NCBI GenBank assembly: GCA_031292575.1
Contig: JARLGX010000009.1
Span: 62,001-126,000, forward strand
Reading direction: 5' to 3'
DNA length: 64,000 bases
DNA from: Paludibacter sp.
Lineage (GTDB): Bacteria > Bacteroidota > Bacteroidia > Bacteroidales > Paludibacteraceae
In this document: positions 61,016 through 64,000 of the stretch, one piece after another
Position numbering within the stretch: position 1 is the stretch's first letter
Layout: the number at the start of each line of letters is the position of its first letter
Made by a program: the position numbers and the translations under genes
The notes under the pieces: model-generated
Seen by the model: only the letters and a program-made list of their open reading frames with translations
Database searches by the model: none
What the model was told of the DNA's origin: nothing

Positions 61016-61756
61016 TTAGTTCAACATGATTTTGGTGATAAGAATATTGAAAAACAGAATCAGAATACTTCCGTTTACAACCGCATTGGTACTGGCTTTA
61101 CCTACATCCAATGCACCACCGTAAGAATAATAACCATAATAGGCCGCCACAGAAGAAATGATAAATGCAAATATCATGGATTTGAGCAAGGAATAAAAAA
61201 TATAGAATGGTACAAAAGCATACTGAATGCCCATCAGATAATCACCTGTCGTCAAAATATTGGTCAGGATTCCAACAAAATATCCTCCAACCAGTCCAAG
61301 TCCCATACTGAAGATTACCAAAAACGGCATCATAACCACGAAAGCCACAATTTTTGGAAGAATCAGGTAGTTAGCTGAATTTACCCCCATAATTTCCAAC
61401 GCATCAATTTGTTCGGTAATGCGCATGGTGCCGATTTCAGATGCGATATTTGAGCCAACTTTACCTGCCAGAATCAAACATAAAATGGTAGAAGAAAATT
61501 CGAGTAACAAGGTATCGCGTGTTACCAAGCCGGTGGTGTAAACCGGTAAAAGCGGATTCGAAGTATTCAGCTTAGTTTGCATGGTCATAATAAAACCAAT
61601 GAAGACTGATATAATGGCAACAATAGGCAACGACTGAAGTCCTAATTTTTCTAATTCTTTAGGAAATTGACGGAAAAACATTTTTCGACGGTCGGGCAAA
61701 ACAAACACCCGTTTCATCAACAAGAAATACTTTCCTGTTTCGCTTAATAAGCTCAT
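61016..61756 (-). CDS. mlaE: ABC transporter permease, MlaE-like
   Basis: This 246-residue permease has five hydrophobic helices and the family signature EIGTMRITEQIDALEIMGVN. It forms the membrane core of the phospholipid-transport complex with MlaF. The gene is first in a three-gene unit with mlaF and xth. No signal peptide is present. Length is normal for the family. Confidence 0.92.
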   Translation of the reverse strand: MSLLSETGKYFLLMKRVFVLPDRRKMFFRQFPKELEKLGLQSLPIVAIISVFIGFIMTMQTKLNTSNPLLPVYTTGLVTRDTLLLEFSSTILCLILAGKVGSNIASEIGTMRITEQIDALEIMGVNSANYLILPKIVAFVVMMPFLVIFSMGLGLVGGYFVGILTNILTTGDYLMGIQYAFVPFYIFYSLLKSMIFAFIISSVAAYYGYYSYGGALDVGKASTNAVVNGSILILFFNILITKIMLN

Positions 61757-61993
61757 ATATAAATTTTATAAGTAGTGTTTTTTTTTGAAAATCCGGTTAT
61801 GATTACATCAAAACCCATTTTTTTCTGAAGTGCAAATATACTCTTTTTTTGAATAACAATAAAACGCTCCCATCACACGACTTTCAAGCCTGTTTGTATA
61901 ACAAGGGTTGTGATATTTAATTGTTAAGATCAAAGAAATGAAAAGTCTTTATTTTTTCCTATAATGTATTTCCCAACGGTATTTTTACCCTGC

Positions 61994-62851
61994 TTACTTC
62001 CTAACAAAAGTTGAAGGGAATGCTAATAACTGGTATTGAATGGTTTTAGCTAAGCGGTAATCGCCCAGAGCATTGGGGTGCAACCGATCTGTGTCTTTGT
62101 CATGAAAGTATTGTAACTGAGTTTCGGCCAGCGGATACATGCCACTTATTGAATAGAGATCGATTAACGGAACCGCCCAATAAGAAGCGGCTTGTTTCAA
62201 AGCATCAATGTACGTATCAATATACAAACCCTGTCCATTACTGTAGTTTTCATCAGGTTGCACATTTTTCTCACTAAACTTAGCAAAACCCCTGTGGATA
62301 GGAGTCATGATAATAATCTGTTGTTGAGGATAATTATTTTTCAGGTACGACATTACTTTATTAATGCGTCCACAAAACGTAGAATCATTTATTATAGGAG
62401 TCCGGTATTTTCGTTTCACCTCATTTCCATTAAAGTTAGTTTGTTTCGTTGATTCACTGAAAAACTCTCCCATTGGAATTCCGTGGTTATAATCATTTGT
62501 CCCGGCAAAAATCAAGATGGCATCTACATCCGTTCCCATCTCCTCATTCATTTTAATTGCCTGTCGGTAAATACCGTTCCACTGATCTCCATTGACACCA
62601 TACACCGAAGGTTCTATTCCCAATAGTTCAGCAAGATATTCCCAGTAAATACAAGCAGTGCCGGTGCGACGCTTATCGGTCATTGAATCACCCAGAAAAG
62701 CCACCCGTTTACCTCGCCACTGTGAGTCAGGGGTTTTTTCACTCGCCATTACAATTACTTTGGGAATAACTTTGGACACACTCTGTTGGGCATTTGCATT
62801 AAACCCAACTGCCAACAAAAGGATGCCGGCGCTTGTTATTATTTTCTTCAT
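61994..62851 (-). CDS. Secreted GDSL/SGNH hydrolase
   Basis: This protein has about 285 residues from the ATG at 62851, which starts a clean signal peptide (MKKIITSAGILLLAVGF). The frame extends to 62989 but that part has no such signal. SGNH blocks: FLGDSMTDKRR with the nucleophile serine, GVNGD, FAGTNDYNHG and DRLHPNALG with Asp/His. It is an esterase or lipase of the periplasm, probably acting on acetylated or acylated carbohydrates. The upstream gene for a CBM48-like protein is on the same strand and may be co-transcribed. Another GDSL fragment lies at 6777-6872 and is unrelated in position. Confidence 0.85.
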   Translation of the reverse strand: MKKIITSAGILLLAVGFNANAQQSVSKVIPKVIVMASEKTPDSQWRGKRVAFLGDSMTDKRRTGTACIYWEYLAELLGIEPSVYGVNGDQWNGIYRQAIKMNEEMGTDVDAILIFAGTNDYNHGIPMGEFFSESTKQTNFNGNEVKRKYRTPIINDSTFCGRINKVMSYLKNNYPQQQIIIMTPIHRGFAKFSEKNVQPDENYSNGQGLYIDTYIDALKQAASYWAVPLIDLYSISGMYPLAETQLQYFHDKDTDRLHPNALGDYRLAKTIQYQLLAFPSTFVRK

Positions 62852-62985
62852 ATTTTGATATATTCTACGTTTTATAGAAGTAGCTCTTTTCGATATGTGT
62901 GACACGCATTTGCAAATTAACCAAGTGACTTTATTTATTGTTCGATCAACATAAAAAGATTTATCTAACAATATTATTGCAGGTA

Positions 62986-63741
62986 TCATTTGTTTGATGC
63001 CGCTTTTGAATTGGTTATCATGTTGATAAGATCACCTGGATTGGTCGAATTTTTCATCGCATCACGCATCTTTTGCTTTTGTTCGGGAGTGAGTACATCA
63101 GTCATCTTCATCAATGTATTTGTCAGCGATTCCAATATTTGAGTAACGACTCCAATTACTTGCGCGTTGTATTGCTTTTCAAGAACGGGATCGGGTTTAT
63201 CAGCCAGTAAATTCAAATTGACCTTCTGAATTATACCCAGCAACTGAGGAATAGCCGGAGCAAGACTTTTGGTAATAGAATCTTTCATCAACATCATCTG
63301 TCCTATTTGTTCTTTGCTCAACATACCCGCAAGTGGATTTTGAACTTCTTTTTTAGGAGCCGCCACATTCCAGGCTGTCACAGTATCTTTTATCTTTAAC
63401 TTTCTGGTTGATGTAAATTTACGGTTGTCAACTTCTTTTCCATCAACGGTTTTCTCCACGTGTTCCCATCCGCCAAGCGTATATTTATATTCATACTTTT
63501 TGTTGGCAAAACAAGGTACGTCCAGTTTGTAATGACGACTATCCACCCGCATCATTCGGTAGTTCTCATCGCTGGGATTCCAACCATTAAAATTTCCTGC
63601 AATGTATACAGCAGAATCCGGAGAGATTCCCTTACCGGGAAGTTCAACCATAAAACGGACAACCGTTGTCTGGGCACTTACAGCATTGTGAGCATACAAG
63701 CCAAACACAATACAGCACAAAAACACAAAGAACTTTTTCAT
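62986..63741 (-). CDS. Secreted CBM48-like protein
   Basis: This 251-residue protein has a signal peptide ending AVSAQ. Residues 28-120 form a glycogen/starch-binding-like early-set domain (AVYIAGNFNGWNPSDENY, YEYKYTLGGWEHVEK), the pattern of CBM48/CBM20 modules. The second half is helical (EKQYNAQVIGVVTQIL, LTPEQKQKMRDAMKN) with no known domain. Lacking an enzymatic part, it may bind glycans or serve another role with the GDSL hydrolase encoded next. The end of the gene overlaps the longer reading frame of that hydrolase by four bases. Confidence 0.8.
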   Translation of the reverse strand: MKKFFVFLCCIVFGLYAHNAVSAQTTVVRFMVELPGKGISPDSAVYIAGNFNGWNPSDENYRMMRVDSRHYKLDVPCFANKKYEYKYTLGGWEHVEKTVDGKEVDNRKFTSTRKLKIKDTVTAWNVAAPKKEVQNPLAGMLSKEQIGQMMLMKDSITKSLAPAIPQLLGIIQKVNLNLLADKPDPVLEKQYNAQVIGVVTQILESLTNTLMKMTDVLTPEQKQKMRDAMKNSTNPGDLINMITNSKAASNK

Positions 63742-64000
63742 GTGATTATTTTTAATAGTTTATACTAAATATCCCAGCCAAATGGCACATTGGGTTTAAA
63801 CTCTCACTAATGGAAATTGGGAAATAATACGGATGACTCTTATTACAATATGTAGTTTGGTAGTGTTTTTAGGAAGATTTTTGTAATCGCTCAACAATAT
63901 TTCTTTAAAAAATAAATTGTAGCTAATTTGTTTTTTAATTCTCCAAAATTACAAAATATCTTTTAATTATCAGTTGTTACTTTTCTTCTTTTTATTCCAA
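63742..64000. other. AT-rich right end of the window
   Basis: The last 259 bases contain no gene, terminator or repeat that I could support. They should include the promoter of the CBM48-like gene. Confidence 0.5.

Overview
The window reads as chromosomal DNA of a Bacteroidota bacterium, most likely an environmental member of the Bacteroidales. The signs are TonB-dependent receptors with N-terminal carboxypeptidase-like domains, a single-chain glycyl-tRNA synthetase, class I fumarase, an EF-G2 paralogue, a DUF6242-like lipoprotein, AT-rich spacers, and promoters of the TTTG-N19-TAnnTTTG type. No rRNA, tRNA or CRISPR array was seen.

Layout. 0-7.6 kb: end of a patatin/BamA-type protein, a secreted protein of unknown function, an FMN-binding protein, a Crp-like regulator, a GH3 beta-glucosidase, gene remnants and a RibD-like reductase. 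7.6-12.3 kb: accessory DNA with attC-like palindromes bounding cassette-like modules (two unknown proteins, an AAA ATPase), then a 0.3-kb element with terminal inverted repeats. 12.3-14.8 kb: a beta-propeller/phosphoesterase fusion. 15.1-21.5 kb: an eight-gene redox/methyltransferase operon bounded by two nearly identical 142-bp direct repeats that each carry a complete promoter and an inverted-repeat operator. 21.5-24.3 kb: a ParA ATPase with a small lysine-rich coiled-coil partner, facing a conserved unknown gene across a 0.9-kb spacer. That spacer holds eight 16-bp palindromes spaced exactly 21, 42, 21, 42, 21, 42 and 21 bp.

24.3-44.9 kb looks like a phosphorus-acquisition and lipid-remodelling region. 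It has an acid phosphatase, a YVTN protein and two tandem modules of metallophosphoesterase, TonB-dependent receptor and beta-helix lipoprotein. Next come a PlcP/LpxH-type phosphoesterase with a glycosyltransferase, then PhoU, a PhoB-like regulator, a PhoR-like kinase and an LplT-like transporter. The Pho-type regulators beside phosphoesterases suggest one physiological theme, although no Pho box was proven.

44.9-64 kb is mostly housekeeping: OmpA-family protein, EF-G2-like factor, glycyl-tRNA synthetase, topoisomerase IV subunit A, class I fumarase, a TonB-dependent receptor with a small upstream gene, a DUF6242-like lipoprotein, exonuclease III coupled to MlaF/MlaE-type genes, a GDSL hydrolase and a CBM48-like secreted protein.

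The observations most worth following are the periodic palindrome array beside parA, the duplicated phosphoesterase/receptor/beta-helix modules, the direct repeats around the redox operon, and the attC-like cassettes without an integrase in view.
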